Part shown: piece by piece, positions 27,101-37,924 of the stretch
Numbering within the stretch: the first letter of the stretch is position 1
Layout: every line of letters starts with the position of its first letter
Assembly (NCBI RefSeq): GCF_018873765.1
Contig: NC_057918.1
Span: 11,106,862-11,170,861, forward strand
DNA from: Telopea speciosissima
Lineage: Eukaryota > Streptophyta > Magnoliopsida > Proteales > Proteaceae
Length of the DNA: 64,000 nucleotides
Direction: 5' to 3'
Program-made: the position numbers and the translations under genes
The notes under the pieces: model-generated
What the model was told of the DNA's origin: nothing
The model's database searches: none
What the model saw: the letters and a program-made list of their open reading frames with translations, nothing else

Positions 27101-29904
27101 GACCAAGTTGTTTAGTGACTAAATATGTAGTCAGCTACTTGGTAAATTAAGATAGTAGCTAAGTAGTTGTTTTTATTTTATTTCTCTCTTATTACTTTCT
27201 ATTTCTATGAAATAAAGATCTTTATTAGTTGTGGCAACAAAGGAAACCTTGGCCATGCATAGGGGTTGCTATTTTTTGTATTTGGTTGGATGCTATTGTA
27301 AATAAAAGAGAAAGGGGGCAAGCCTCCCATAATTTTGGCAAAGCATTTGTGTCTTCTTCATCCACTAAAGTTTTCTGCCGCTTTCTAACCTAGAATCATC
27401 TCCACAGTTTCTGTTACTTTCTTCTCTGTTTTGGATTGTAGCTTAGCAACCATCGATCTCTAGGGTCGTGTTATGTCTCATCTCTTTCTTTCCCCCCATT
27501 CCCTACCAATTTAATGCTAGCTTATCGTTGTTTTATACACTGATTTTGCAGGTATTCACCAGTCGTTCACTCTTTTCTGTGTTGCTGCTAATTCTGGTTA
27601 GGGATTAGTTACATCCCACAAACATATTCAGAATCTTACAGAACTAGAAGAAGGCAAAAGCAAATCTAATTCAACAGTAAAAACCGCGGGGAGCTCTAGG
27701 CCTTACATGTTTAAATAGAAACTGAAGTAGACTTACAATAGGAAAGAAAGAAGTAAAATCAACATAGAAAACACCCTCCCACTAAAGCTGGAAGCGGTGT
27801 CCCACATGAATAAAACTCTTATCTTAACTAATTAGTTGGGGTAGGTGTCCCACATGATTAAAAGTCTTTCCATAGTAGAAGGAAGAGTTCTATTCAAACA
27901 GGACTCTATCAATACTTTACAAACAAGGAAATAAACAATAAAAATAAATTTAAACAACCCAAACTGAACCCCACGATCTGATTCTTTTAAGTGAAGCAGA
28001 AACTGAACCATGGTTCAGTTTTGAAACAGAAAATGGCTCAAAATGAAACTGTAAGTCACTGCTTGGTTCTAGTTTTTTTCCTGCAATGGTACTTTTGTAA
28101 GTACCTCTGATCTGCATCAGTGTGGGTCCACCAGATCAGCTGACCAGTCAAACTAGCTGCAATCCACCAGAAGAGAATTTCTCCAGGTTGCCTTCTGGTT
28201 TAAGTTCTTGCCTGCCATGGACTCGGATTTCTCACTCTACATGAGTGCATCATTGGGGATTATCAGGAATTTCCTTTCTTGGGAATTAGTGTGATGCTGA
28301 TTCTTACATCAAGGAGGTATGTATCATCCAGTTCTCTGTATCACCAAGTCCTCCAATTCTGGGTTTAGTTTCTAGGTTTTTAATCAATTTCTATAAAACT
28401 CTGATCCTTCGATTTTCCACTCAAATTTAGATACTCTAAAGCCATTCTGTCGGGCAGCTCAACTTTTGATTTAGCTCAAACTATTTCACCAATTCTCTTA
28501 GTCGGGCAGCTCAACTTTCTGATTTAGTTCAATCAATTTCTCCAATTCTCTTATTGAAACCATAGTTGGATAAATGGGTTTTGACTGGGCCGAGTCGCTC
28601 GAGTCGAGTCAAAATTATGGAAAACCTGGTCAAGAGTCGTGTATACTAGGTCAGGTTTAAAAATGACAAGACTCGGTCATAAATCATCCAATTCAAAGAA
28701 GACTCGGTATTTTTACCCAATTCATGATAGACTTGGAGAGTTTAGTTGGTTTTTAAAAAACCATAAAGCCGATTCACTTAGAAACTGAGTTGAGTAAAAT
28801 AGTAAATCTGTATTCTAAAACAGATTAAAACCCCTCAACTCCTTGTCCCCCTTCTCTTGTTCAATGGTTAAACTCAAAATGCATTGATATGTCCTTGATT
28901 TTTTATTTTTTTTAGCTTTCCCATATATTTTTCTGCATTTTTCTATTTGTTTACTAATGTGTACATGTTTAGTGTATTTTTAAAAAAAACATGTCTAGCC
29001 ATGACCGGGTTTGACAAGGCCAAGTCATCAGGTTTTTCTGAAAGACAAGCCGAGACAGAAAACCTGGTTTTTCAACTATGATTGAAACCATTAATTGTTT
29101 TAGTTTGGTGTTGCCTGATTGGTTAGTTGGGAAGTTGGATTTTTGAAAGGCTCCAATCCATTTGCTTGTAGTGCATGAATACCCTTGCATAGAACTAATC
29201 TCAAAGCATACTGATAAGGAAAAAACCTATGGTAATAAAGTATGAAAGTACCCACCTTGAATTTTTTAAATGAAATGCACGCACTTGAAGAGAAAATTGG
29301 AAAAGAGCCCATGCTCCTCCAATTTCAATTTTTGGATGTGACAGAAATAAGCAAAGGATAATGTTACACCATTATGTACATCTACTTATTAACGATACCT
29401 AGTGTGCTGTTGATCCCATATGCAGCGTCTGGAAAAAAGATTGATCACTTGTGTTTCCATTTTGCGTTCGCATGCATATTCTTATGCATATGTGCTCAAT
29501 AGATGATGTACATCTGAAATGTGCAAATCTTGACTTTGTACTATTTTTTAGTAACAAATTTGTTTTGTATCTCATATGGTCATATATACATTGCAATTTG
29601 CAGAAAGATTCGGATTGTGAAACTGTCTACAGCATCCTTCTACAGAACGCAGAAACAGTTGGCCTAGTCTGTCCAATCCTAGGTAAATCGTAAGCGTTAA
29701 AATTAATTTCCTGTTCTGTATTATACTATTGCATTCCGTACTCCTTACAGACTGAGTGCTCGTCCATTTTCTGCAGGAAATGAATCAACAAAAACTGCAA
29801 TTCCTGTGACTTCACTCAACGTTGGGGATGAAATTATGTTAATAGTACAGGGTGGGGCCCGCCATACAGGGATAGAAATCCAGGAGTTCATTCTTGAGAA
29901 ATGA
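18189..29904 (+). CDS. Archaeal-type 3-dehydroquinate synthase (DHQS II) homologue, plastid-targeted
   Basis: Exons: 18189-18258, 18387-18647, 18834-19000, 20872-20970, 21099-21167, 21238-21378, 21490-21579, 21848-22015, 29604-29682, 29777-29904. All join in phase: 424 codons, 423 aa. The Ser/basic-rich first ~80 residues look like a chloroplast transit peptide. The mature part has the conserved blocks of the family (Pfam DHQ_synthase, PF01959): [19 protein letters not shown] near its start, [59 protein letters not shown], and a [13 protein letters not shown] end. In archaea such enzymes convert 2-amino-3,7-dideoxy-D-threo-hept-6-ulosonate to 3-dehydroquinate with NAD. Plants make dehydroquinate with a different, AroB-type enzyme, so the plant role is not settled. 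I recall one Arabidopsis homologue (At3g28760). Intron 3 holds a LINE. Intron 8 (7.6 kb) holds a LINE, gypsy debris and a hAT element. The coding frame is untouched. Confidence 0.92.
18271..18295. repeat. CT microsatellite in intron 1
   Basis: A (CT)n run with an A interruption, just inside intron 1 of the DHQS-like gene. Such tracts mutate in length but here lie outside the coding sequence. Confidence 0.8.
19204..20711 (+). mobile_element. RTE-type LINE, 5'-truncated, in DHQS intron 3
   Basis: A decayed non-LTR retrotransposon of 1.5 kb. Fragments of reverse transcriptase are readable across frameshifts: [17 protein letters not shown] (from 19692), [15 protein letters not shown] and [12 protein letters not shown]-terminal region follows ([38 protein letters not shown]). 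The 3' end reads GTAGCCGACCC...TTGGGATAAGGCTACG followed by a (TTG)n tail, as in plant RTE elements. It is flanked by a 10-bp target duplication TATTCAAGTA (19194-19203 and 20712-20721). Stops and frameshifts show it is dead. Confidence 0.9.
23686..25384 (-). mobile_element. RTE-type LINE, 5'-truncated, in DHQS intron 8
   Basis: Same family as the copy at 19204-20711 but inserted in reverse. On the minus strand one reads [18 protein letters not shown], then [19 protein letters not shown], then [15 protein letters not shown] and [11 protein letters not shown], and last [18 protein letters not shown] near the 3' end. Frameshifts separate the pieces. A 14-bp target duplication ACTCTATCAAACAT lies at 23672-23685 and 25385-25398, so the insertion limits are exact. 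The 5' end is truncated within the polymerase region. Confidence 0.9.
25668..28119 (-). mobile_element. Decayed Ty3/gypsy LTR retrotransposon in DHQS intron 8
   Basis: Two direct repeats of about 470-520 bp (25668-26132 and 27602-28119) read on the minus strand as LTRs beginning TGATGCA. A purine-rich tract GAGTTGGAGAGAGA (26133-26146 on the minus strand) lies directly before the left copy, as expected for the polypurine tract of a 3' LTR. Between them, about 26190-26815 on the minus strand encodes gypsy polyprotein remnants. These include an integrase tail with [18 protein letters not shown] and [19 protein letters not shown], and then a chromovirus-like [20 protein letters not shown]. Gag, protease and reverse transcriptase are missing. 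No matching target duplication is seen, so at least one end is rearranged. Confidence 0.7.
26830..27601 (+). mobile_element. LTR/leader-like segment inside the gypsy remnant
   Basis: This block does not match gypsy coding sequence. It reads on the plus strand like a second retrotransposon's LTR and leader, with AATAAAG signals near 27212, long pyrimidine-rich stretches, and a TTTTGCAG|GTATTC splice-like site near 27550. It may be an insertion that replaced the gypsy coding centre. No family could be named. Confidence 0.3.
28449..28552. repeat. 52-bp tandem duplication
   Basis: Two copies, starting at 28449 and 28501, of a unit beginning GTCGGGCAGCTCAACTTT and ending CCAATTCTCTTA, about 90 percent identical. 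It lies in intron 8 of the DHQS-like gene, immediately left of the hAT element's target duplication. Confidence 0.75.
28561..29080. mobile_element. hAT-type element with 8-bp TSD
   Basis: A 520-bp non-autonomous element in intron 8. The ends are CATAGTTGGATAAATGGGTTTT and AAAACCTGGTTTTTCAACTATG, an imperfect inverted pair. A perfect 8-bp duplication ATTGAAAC lies at 28553-28560 and 29081-29088. The interior has repeated GACTCGGT / GAGTCGAGTC words and no transposase. Confidence 0.85.
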
Positions 29905-31660
29905 TTTTATAAACCCAACGAGTTTTATGCTTAACAATCCTGAAATTTGTTGCAGTTCCTTAGGATCATAAATCGTAAAGAAACACCATTTTCCTGGGAC
30001 TGGCGTCAATTTTATGAACCTTGATTTTCTGTTTTTTCGAGGCTAAAGTATATTATGGCCTTAATTGTACTAAATGGAAGTGAAAAAATGCCTCAATTGT
30101 TATGTGCACCTCAATTTACCAGTGTAAAGTTAAGACCAGGTCTTGGTTGCTTACATCCTTAACGCCTATTTGCTTAGCATTGATTTGATATACTTTGATG
30201 ATAGTACAAATTAGAACCATACTTGGATTGAACGATGCAAGCTACATGTGCTGCACGATCACATCTTAATTCAAAGACAAACTCCACACAAACTGAAAAA
30301 ACACTCATTAACTAGCCTTGCTCTATAAAGAAGATCCACTGCGCAACCTCAGCCATGGGATGCGCACTGGGGCGTTGGAGAGGATTTGGATCCCTTGAAC
30401 TGAGCCAGAGTGTGCCTTGAAGTTGTCTCCAAATCCAAATAACGGAAACCAAAAGGCATAAATCATGCTATTTCAAGAAAATCGACACAGCCAATTTAGC
30501 TTGTACAAGAGTATATACAAAGACTGATGCAACTTACCAGGCACGATAGTCTCATATCAAGTTAGGATGATAGCTGAACAGGTGGTTCCTGTCCACATGT
30601 TCATCTCCTTGAATTGAAGACCCCGACATGATCTTACAATTCCAGCTTAAAATGAAGGAGCTTTAACTTGCACAGAATTAAATTTTAATTAACATTTTTT
30701 TCATATTTATTTTATTTTTGTATTTACAAACAAGAAATACATAAACTTATTCTACTATCTATTTTGAGGAAAGAGACTAATTCAGTCTTCCATAATTTTT
30801 CCTCTTAATTAGGGATGATATTAGTAATACACTTTCAAATTATACCTACAACAACAATTAAGAAAATCGAACTGCATGTTCACACTTCATCAGGGTGATA
30901 AATGAAAGGAGAACCACAGCCTATAGGAATCCCTTTTATTTTCCTTTTATTGGGGGGTTAGTTGGCCATTGAATTTTTCGTCTTCTTTTCAGCATTTCAG
31001 GTATTTTTCGCGGCCTACATTTGGTGGTTGTTTGGGCTTTACCTTGGATCTTCAGGTCATTTGTTTTGCTACCTTCAGGTAGTTCGTTTTCACCTTATCA
31101 TCTTTCCTTTCCTTGGAGCTCAAATCCTCTCAATGGACATCTATTTCTTGTAGAAGTATCTCATTTATTCTGGTCTCCAATAAGAGGACACCCATCAAGG
31201 CAGACTGCCAGTTTTTTTTTTTTTTTTTTTTTTTTTCTGAAAATGATGTGGTTCTCATTAAGATGTATTCTTCATATAAAAATCAAAGGACTGGCTTGGA
31301 TGTGTTAAAAAATACTATACTGCACTTGTTACAGAATATTTAAGAAAAAATGTTCATAATCTAAATAATTACATTCTTCACAGAATAGACCATGGCTAAC
31401 CACTGAACTGCATCTGAGACACACATCATGAAGCGAAAGGTCGGACAATCACAACCGAAAAAGAAAAATTGTCATTTTTTTAGTACAAGTATACAACAAT
31501 GATCACATAGATTGAGGACCAAGCAACATCTTGTATAATGCATTGTTACACTGGTCAAGCTTCAGTCTATCAACACGAGCATTTTACTTCCTCTGAACTA
31601 CCAAACAAGGTGGGAAAAAGCAATTTACATTAAGTACCATATTGGATGGAAAACCTCCTC
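29905..31660. other. Convergent intergenic region between DHQS-like gene and kinase
   Basis: This should hold the 3' untranslated regions of both convergently transcribed genes. A 22-base poly-T run lies near 31211. A short stretch at 30340-30420 (GATCCACTGCGC...GGATTTGGATCCC) recalls the foldback repeats at 14363-14772. No other gene is seen. Confidence 0.5.
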
Positions 31661-34600
31661 TTAACGTACTCGTGGGGATTGCCGGTGTGATGGCAATGGA
31701 AAACCACCAGGTGCAAGATTGAGAGGTGAAGGATGGTGTCTCAATGGGGAGCTGTGGGCAGGATTGGAGATCTTTGTATCTTCTGGTTGGGAATGTCTGG
31801 CAGCATCTTTTGGCGCTTGGACTTGCTCCAGTGTTGCTAAAACCTCAGCCATGCGGGGTCGGACTTTTGCTTCCATGTTGAGACACTGTAAGGCAAGGTT
31901 AGCTGCCATGAAGGCTCCTTTCTGGGGATACTGGCCCTCCAACTTGGTGTCCATTATCCAGAATAACTTGCGTTTTTCACCCAAATATGGCTTTGCCCAG
32001 TCGACCAGGTTTTGCTCAATGCCAATCTTTGTTTTATCAACAGCACGACGCCCAGACAACAATTCCAACAATACAACCCCAAAGCTATATACATCACTCT
32101 TTGCAGACAGCCGACCTGTTCATCGTGAACATTAGTTTAAATTTATGAATGAATGAGGTCACCTAAGTGGGACTAGATTCCATCCCAGGAATGTGCACAT
32201 GTATGTGGGGAGGAGTGCTGTACTATGTTCAGTGGCAAATTTGAGGGTTGCTAGCTCCACTCCTTGAGTGTCTTAGTAACACCCCTCAGTTCAAGTGTCT
32301 TGGCAACACATGTACGTTGCCTTTACCTCTTTTACCCATTTGAAAGAGTTGGAATGTAGGATCAGCACTCCCCTCAAATTCTCCACACCCTGGGAGCTGT
32401 ATAATAAAAACAAATTGGTTCCAGAATTTATTCTCAAGGAACAGAAACTGATCTGTTTTCACTTCTTAAATGTTGTATTCACACGATTTTTATTTGTTCA
32501 TATGTTAGTTCAGTTTCTTTTCAATGAATCATGATTCCATTAAGTTTCTCAGTTATTGGACAGTAGGGTAGAAGTTCCAGTTCTTATCAGAAAGATATGG
32601 CATACTATTGCAACAACAACATCATTTACTTAATATGTTTGGCAAGTCGTTGAGCCTTTATAAGGCTCCAAGTCAATGACTATGTCAAACACCGAAACAC
32701 ATACAGAGTTCACCATTATATGGTACAGAAAAAAAGACAGTTGCTAGGAGCACACAAAGAAATCAGCAAAAACTGAAATAAAAGGTTACTATTTCATCAG
32801 ATCTATGCAGAACTAGCTTACTCTGCAAGTTTAAATTTTCTAACGAATAGAGCATTCTCAGTTATTTTTTATTTTTGTGTGAATAGCATTCTCAGTTATT
32901 AATAGACAACAATCAAAATCAAGTTTTATTTTTAAAATATCAAAATAATAAGCAGGTAATATAGTTACCAAATAAATGAAAATAAAAAGTGGCGTAAGTT
33001 TGATAAGAATGGATAAGTGAATGGACCTGTGGCAACATATTCTGGTGCTGCATAGCCATGAGTACCCATGACTTGAGTGGAGACATGAGTCCTATCACCA
33101 GTGGGGCCTGCTTTGGCCAAGCCAAAGTCAGAAAGTTTTGCATTAAATTCCTGCACAAATAAAAGCATGAAAATATTTGAAACATGTCGAAGATAATATC
33201 AATGTTGGATCCAAGGCAGTAAGATGTACGCTACTCTTTTAGTCAGCATACCGCATCTAGAAGAATATTAGAAGCCTTGAAATCCCTGTATATAACTTGT
33301 GATTCGGCATCATGCAAGAAAGAGAGACCTCTAGCAGCACCAATAGCAACTTTGATCCTTATTGCCCAAGACACCGGTTGGGCCCCGCCTGTAAAACAAG
33401 GCATCATTTGGAAGTGTTAATGATTACAAGATTAAATCGCAGTGCAATAACCAGAGAAAACTTCAAGATCCATCTAAAAATCTATATAATCAATTGGATT
33501 CAAAAGCTCGAGCATCCTCTAACAAGCATTAGCAAAATGTTTACCCAACATTTTTTTATTTTTTTTTGGGGGGGGGGGGGGAGAGAGATGGTGGTGGTGG
33601 GAGAAAAAGGTGCAGTAGTTATGGAGGAAAAGGACGCATCTATCTTGGCAGCCAAACCTTTAAACATGGATCATGAAATGATTGACATTTTCCATTAAAT
33701 CCAAAACGTAAATTTTATACGACAGCCACCAGAGATGGGAGCTGAAATTTGAGGAATAAAGAAACTTCAAATACATAAGTTTGAGATGGATAAGCTGCAG
33801 GACTAGAAACTATCATAAATGATTCCACTGAAGAGAACTTAAGAGTAGCACCACTTGAGATAACATAAGTTCATCAAGATGGTTCAGTCACATGCAACGA
33901 AGGTGAGCAGATCACCGTTTCAAAAATCGGAATCGGACCACAAATCGGCTGTGACCGATCCAGATTCTGGCCAATTCAACACCGCTGATTCTTGGTCCAA
34001 AACCCTAGAATCGATGAGTTTTCAGATCTGAGGGCCGATTCTGATCGATCCAATCCCCGATTCCATGTTTTGAATCCTTGGATCAGATACACCACTGAAA
34101 TTATATGATGCAAGTTTAGGGCACAAAAGGACATGGTGAAGACTGATGTGGTAAGGAAGGATATGAGAGCATATGAGATTAACAGAAGAAGTAGCTTTGA
34201 ATAGAAAGGAATTGCAGACGAAGAGGACAATTCGATTCAGTTTTGGATTGAGAGTTTAAACAGAAGCGAGTTAGTACATTTTACTTAATTTGGTAATGAT
34301 GAGTAATCCACTTGAAGATTAGGCTTCCATTGAGACATCTACCCTGAATCTAAATAGAAATCAAACTCCACAACTTTTGGTGGAGATCTCAATTCCAATT
34401 GGGCATGGGAATTGAAGCACCAAGATGGAGGATGAAATTCAATTCATGCCCAAGTATCACAACACTATCTAACCTAAATCCAGGAAATTCCTCAGCTGTT
34501 TGGAATTTCACAATCCAAACTGAGCCCCAAGCACATTTGCCAAAGAATTTGCAGGATGGTATGTACTTACGTCTAAATAGATGATTCTCCAAGCTGCCTT

Positions 34601-36274
34601 TTGGCATGAACTCATAGACTAAGAGCCGATTCTCCCCCTCCAAGCAATAACCTATAAGCTTAACCAAATTTGGATGATGAAGTTGGCCAAGATAGTTAAC
34701 TTCCGTCTGCAAGCAATCATTTTGCCAATCAGTGAAAGAGTGAGGCAAAACAGAAAGGGAGACAATCAAGTTGGGGATGGGGGGCCTACCAACCACTCCT
34801 TGTGGCCTTGGAAACCTTCTGGCTTAAGCTTCTTGACAGCAACAACCATTCCAGATCCAGGCCTTGCAGCAGCAAGGGTTTGGTTATCAATCCATCCTTT
34901 AAAAACATAGCCAAATCCTCCCTCTCCAAGAAGACTATCAGGACGGAAGTTTCTAGTGGCATTCTTCAGCTCACTAAAAGAGAATGCTTTCAAATTTGAC
35001 GATGACAATATCTCACCTTCAGACTTGGGTGTGGGAAGACTTTCAGAGGTACTTCTTCCACTATACGATGGGACTGTCAGGCTGGAAACTGCTGAAGATA
35101 AGGTCGTTTTACTTGTAGCTTTTGAGTTGCCTTAAGATTGGAAGAAAACAAAAAAAAGCAGAATTAGCACTGCAACCGAAGAAAAATAAGTAGATGATTT
35201 CCAAGAATACGAGCACAAGTTAAAGAGTTAACTTCATCTAGGTACACTCTCAAAAAATATTTTGAGTACTAAGGAGGATAGTTCCCAATTACTTTAGAAT
35301 TATAGGCAATGTCCCATCCTATCTATCTATTGTTCCTCAATTAGGTCCAGAGACCTGCCATTTACTTTCCATCCCATGAAGAACATGTACACTCCGGAGC
35401 TTATCAGACATGAAAATGTTTTAATTGGTTACAACTTTTTTAAAAGAAAAGTCTTCAGTGAAACATAGTAGTTAGATCTCAATTCTCAAACCTCACTTCG
35501 TAGATAATATTATGAAAGAACTGGAAGTACTATCCACCAATTATAATTTCTAACTTCACTTATTTCCAGAAGTTTAACCATGAAACCCCTTGAATTGATG
35601 GAAAACATGAGATAATCCAAAACTTCATAAAAAACAATAAAAGGAAAAGGACTAAATAAAATAAAAACATTTCTTCTAAATTGGTCCCTGGTGACCATTA
35701 AGAAGTAAAATACAGCAATACACAAGGACTGATTTGTTGTCTCCTGAAAATTAAGTCCATACTTGTATCCGAAACTAAGTTTTTGTAATAAAAATTCCAT
35801 TACAGGTCCATCAAGAAAGTTCGCCTTGCAAGCGCAAATTACAGAACAAATAAGAAGCTCATATTCAATTTCCAAAGAAGAATAGAGAAAAAAGAGGGGT
35901 AGAAGCATTTCACCCCTTTTTGCACGACTAAATCCAAACCAGCCGAAGGTAAGACACCATGACTGAAATTCCAGCTCAAGAATGGCCAAGCCCAACGGCT
36001 TTTAGCGCTAATAGATGTAGAAAAGACTTCTTCAACAACTTTTTTTTATCAGATAATAAACATCGTAAAACGCAATACTCATAGCAGAACTCATAATTGA
36101 AAAAGAGCAAGAATTAATGAAACTGCATCACTTCAGTAAAGCCAAAAGAAACGAGATATATAAGAACATGAATAAGGAAGAAAAGGTATTAAAAAAAAAA
36201 AGTTTACCAAAAGAAGAATTATGAGCAGTGTGGGCGCTATCAACTTTGGCGGAAGCATCCAAGCAGTTCCCCAT
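31661..36274 (-). CDS. PBL3: Receptor-like cytoplasmic kinase, APK2/PBL3-type
   Basis: Exons, high to low: 36274-36208, 35130-34790, 34706-34571, 33388-33252, 33150-33027, 32115-31661; 420 codons, 419 aa. The start MGNCLDAS gives Gly2 for N-myristoylation and Cys4 for palmitoylation, so it should sit on the plasma membrane. The kinase domain (about 85-365) is complete: glycine loop GEGGFG (91-96), Lys122 in VAVKKL, catalytic YRDFK with Asp217, DFG 235-237, APE 262-264. The activation loop [18 protein letters not shown] is typical of RLCK subfamily VII, whose members relay signals from surface receptors. The C-terminal tail (to SHRQSPRVR) is Pro/Ser-rich, as in APK2A/APK2B (PBL2/PBL3). The symbol marks the group, since PBL2 and PBL3 cannot be told apart here. 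Intron 1 is 1.1 kb and intron 3 about 1.2 kb. It is the first of three genes whose order is conserved with Arabidopsis. Confidence 0.94.
33905..34078. mobile_element. Possible hAT-like MITE in kinase intron 3
   Basis: A stretch of ATCGGAATCGG / CCGATTCTGATCGATCC words. Its outer parts are roughly inverted: TTTCAAAAATCGGAATCGG against CCGATTCCATGTTTTGAATCC. I could not establish a target duplication, so the limits are approximate. Confidence 0.4.
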
Positions 36275-37924
36275 GGATGCCCAAAGCCTCAAAGTAAGTG
36301 AAACGATCAACAACCACTATATCATTTCCTCTGCTGGTTTAATAGATTTTGATCGAACTAAAAAAACAGAGATTACAGAACAAAACCAAACTCTGTAGAG
36401 AAAAGCGGTGGAGGAAGCAGGGGCGAAAACGCTGCAAGCAAAGTAACAGACTTCCTTCGCCTCCCTCCGTTCGTGATTTCATATAAACGACAAGCGTGTG
36501 GGACGTCACTCAGACTCTCTCGAGTGTAGAATTTGGAATGGCGAGACCCATCAGCCAATCATGCCTAATAACAAAATCGATGCTTTGGGTAACTAAAGAA
36601 CCGTGGCGGTGAAGTGTGGACTTAAACAGCGGTCGTGTCTTGCCACTCGCGCACGGTTGGCGTAAGCTCTACAACAAAGGCATCACTATCATTAAAAGCA
36701 AAAATTAAATAAATAAAAGGAAAAAGATCTTGGGATATCCTTAAAAGAGTCTTGACTGTTGACTCTTGTGACATGTCACATCAAATCAAATAAATTCATA
36801 ACCCCCCACTAAACTGGGGCAATAAGCTTCAAGATTCCTAAGACCTAACGTCAAATGAGTACCAAATATTTTGCATCATCCGATCTCAATTAACCAAACC
36901 AGGCAATGCCAACCCTCCATGCGCTGTGGGATCTATATCCCATGAAGGGTTCAAATCTGTTCCCATCATCCCAAAATGAGAAGCAGATCCAGACTCAAGA
37001 CTAATGACTTGAATGATAAAAGAAAGGGTTCCCATTGTCTGTGGAGGAGTGTGACTCTTGTACACGTACAAGGGCCAATGATAGCATGCATGTTCACATC
37101 TTAGTATTAGGATTTCCACTTTTCATGGTGGGGTGATCATTTTGGCCCCCCCTCTTTGTGTTTGGATGTGAGCCGTACATTTTCCTATGGAGAATTTTTA
37201 TCCGAAAGTCCAAATCCTCTCCCCCATGAGATATTTTCACATGGGTAAGAGCCACTTATGTGGAATCTCCACCCATGTGAGACCTCCTCTTATCACAACT
37301 CAAATGGGGTAGATATTCCCATTTGGAGGGCTCTCACTCATGCGGGAGAGAATTTGACCTAAGGAATGGACAAGGATACCTAAGTACCCGTGTGAAATGA
37401 AATCTCCTACGTTAAGACAATTGCAGCACAATAAATACATGAAAGGGACTCATTTTTCCTATATAGGCTCAATTTAATTGCAAGGGAAATTAAAATTGTC
37501 AAATAAAAATTATAAAAAAAACTTTTGCAATCATTATCTCGAATGATTATATTACTAATTCAAAATCATTTCATATTTGATCATAAAAAATCATTTTACT
37601 TTACATTTCAAATCCTTTGGATTTGAAAAGTAAAATAAAAATTATGTTGGATATTGATTATCAAAGTTTTTTTTTTGGGTTTGAAAATTTTTGTGCCCTT
37701 CACTTTAATTTCCCTTGCAATCAAATGCAGCCTAAATATAATTCACAATTCTTTCCCTCCTTCAAATTAATTATTTTCACTTTTGATCTCATTTCCCTTC
37801 CCTCTTTTTCTATCTCTTTATTCCCTAATTTTGTTTAATCCTCATATTTACCTATTTTGTTTTAATGGACTAGATAAGCAAAATAATTATTTCAAATCAT
37901 TTTTTTTGTGTGAATACTAACAAC
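36275..37924. other. Intergenic, kinase promoter side
   Basis: Upstream region of the leftward kinase gene. The leader probably starts in the pyrimidine/purine-rich stretch around 36370-36500. Beyond that are short inverted words (CACATGGGTAAGAG / CTCACTCATGCGGG, 37200-37350) but no gene. Confidence 0.4.

Noticed and set aside
18189-29904. Canonical AroB-type dehydroquinate synthase
   Set aside because: The conserved blocks are those of the archaeal-type family. The AroB fold motifs are absent.
35510-35995. A 161-codon minus-strand frame
   Set aside because: It lies inside intron 1 of the kinase, is AT-driven and hydrophobic at random, and has no family signature.
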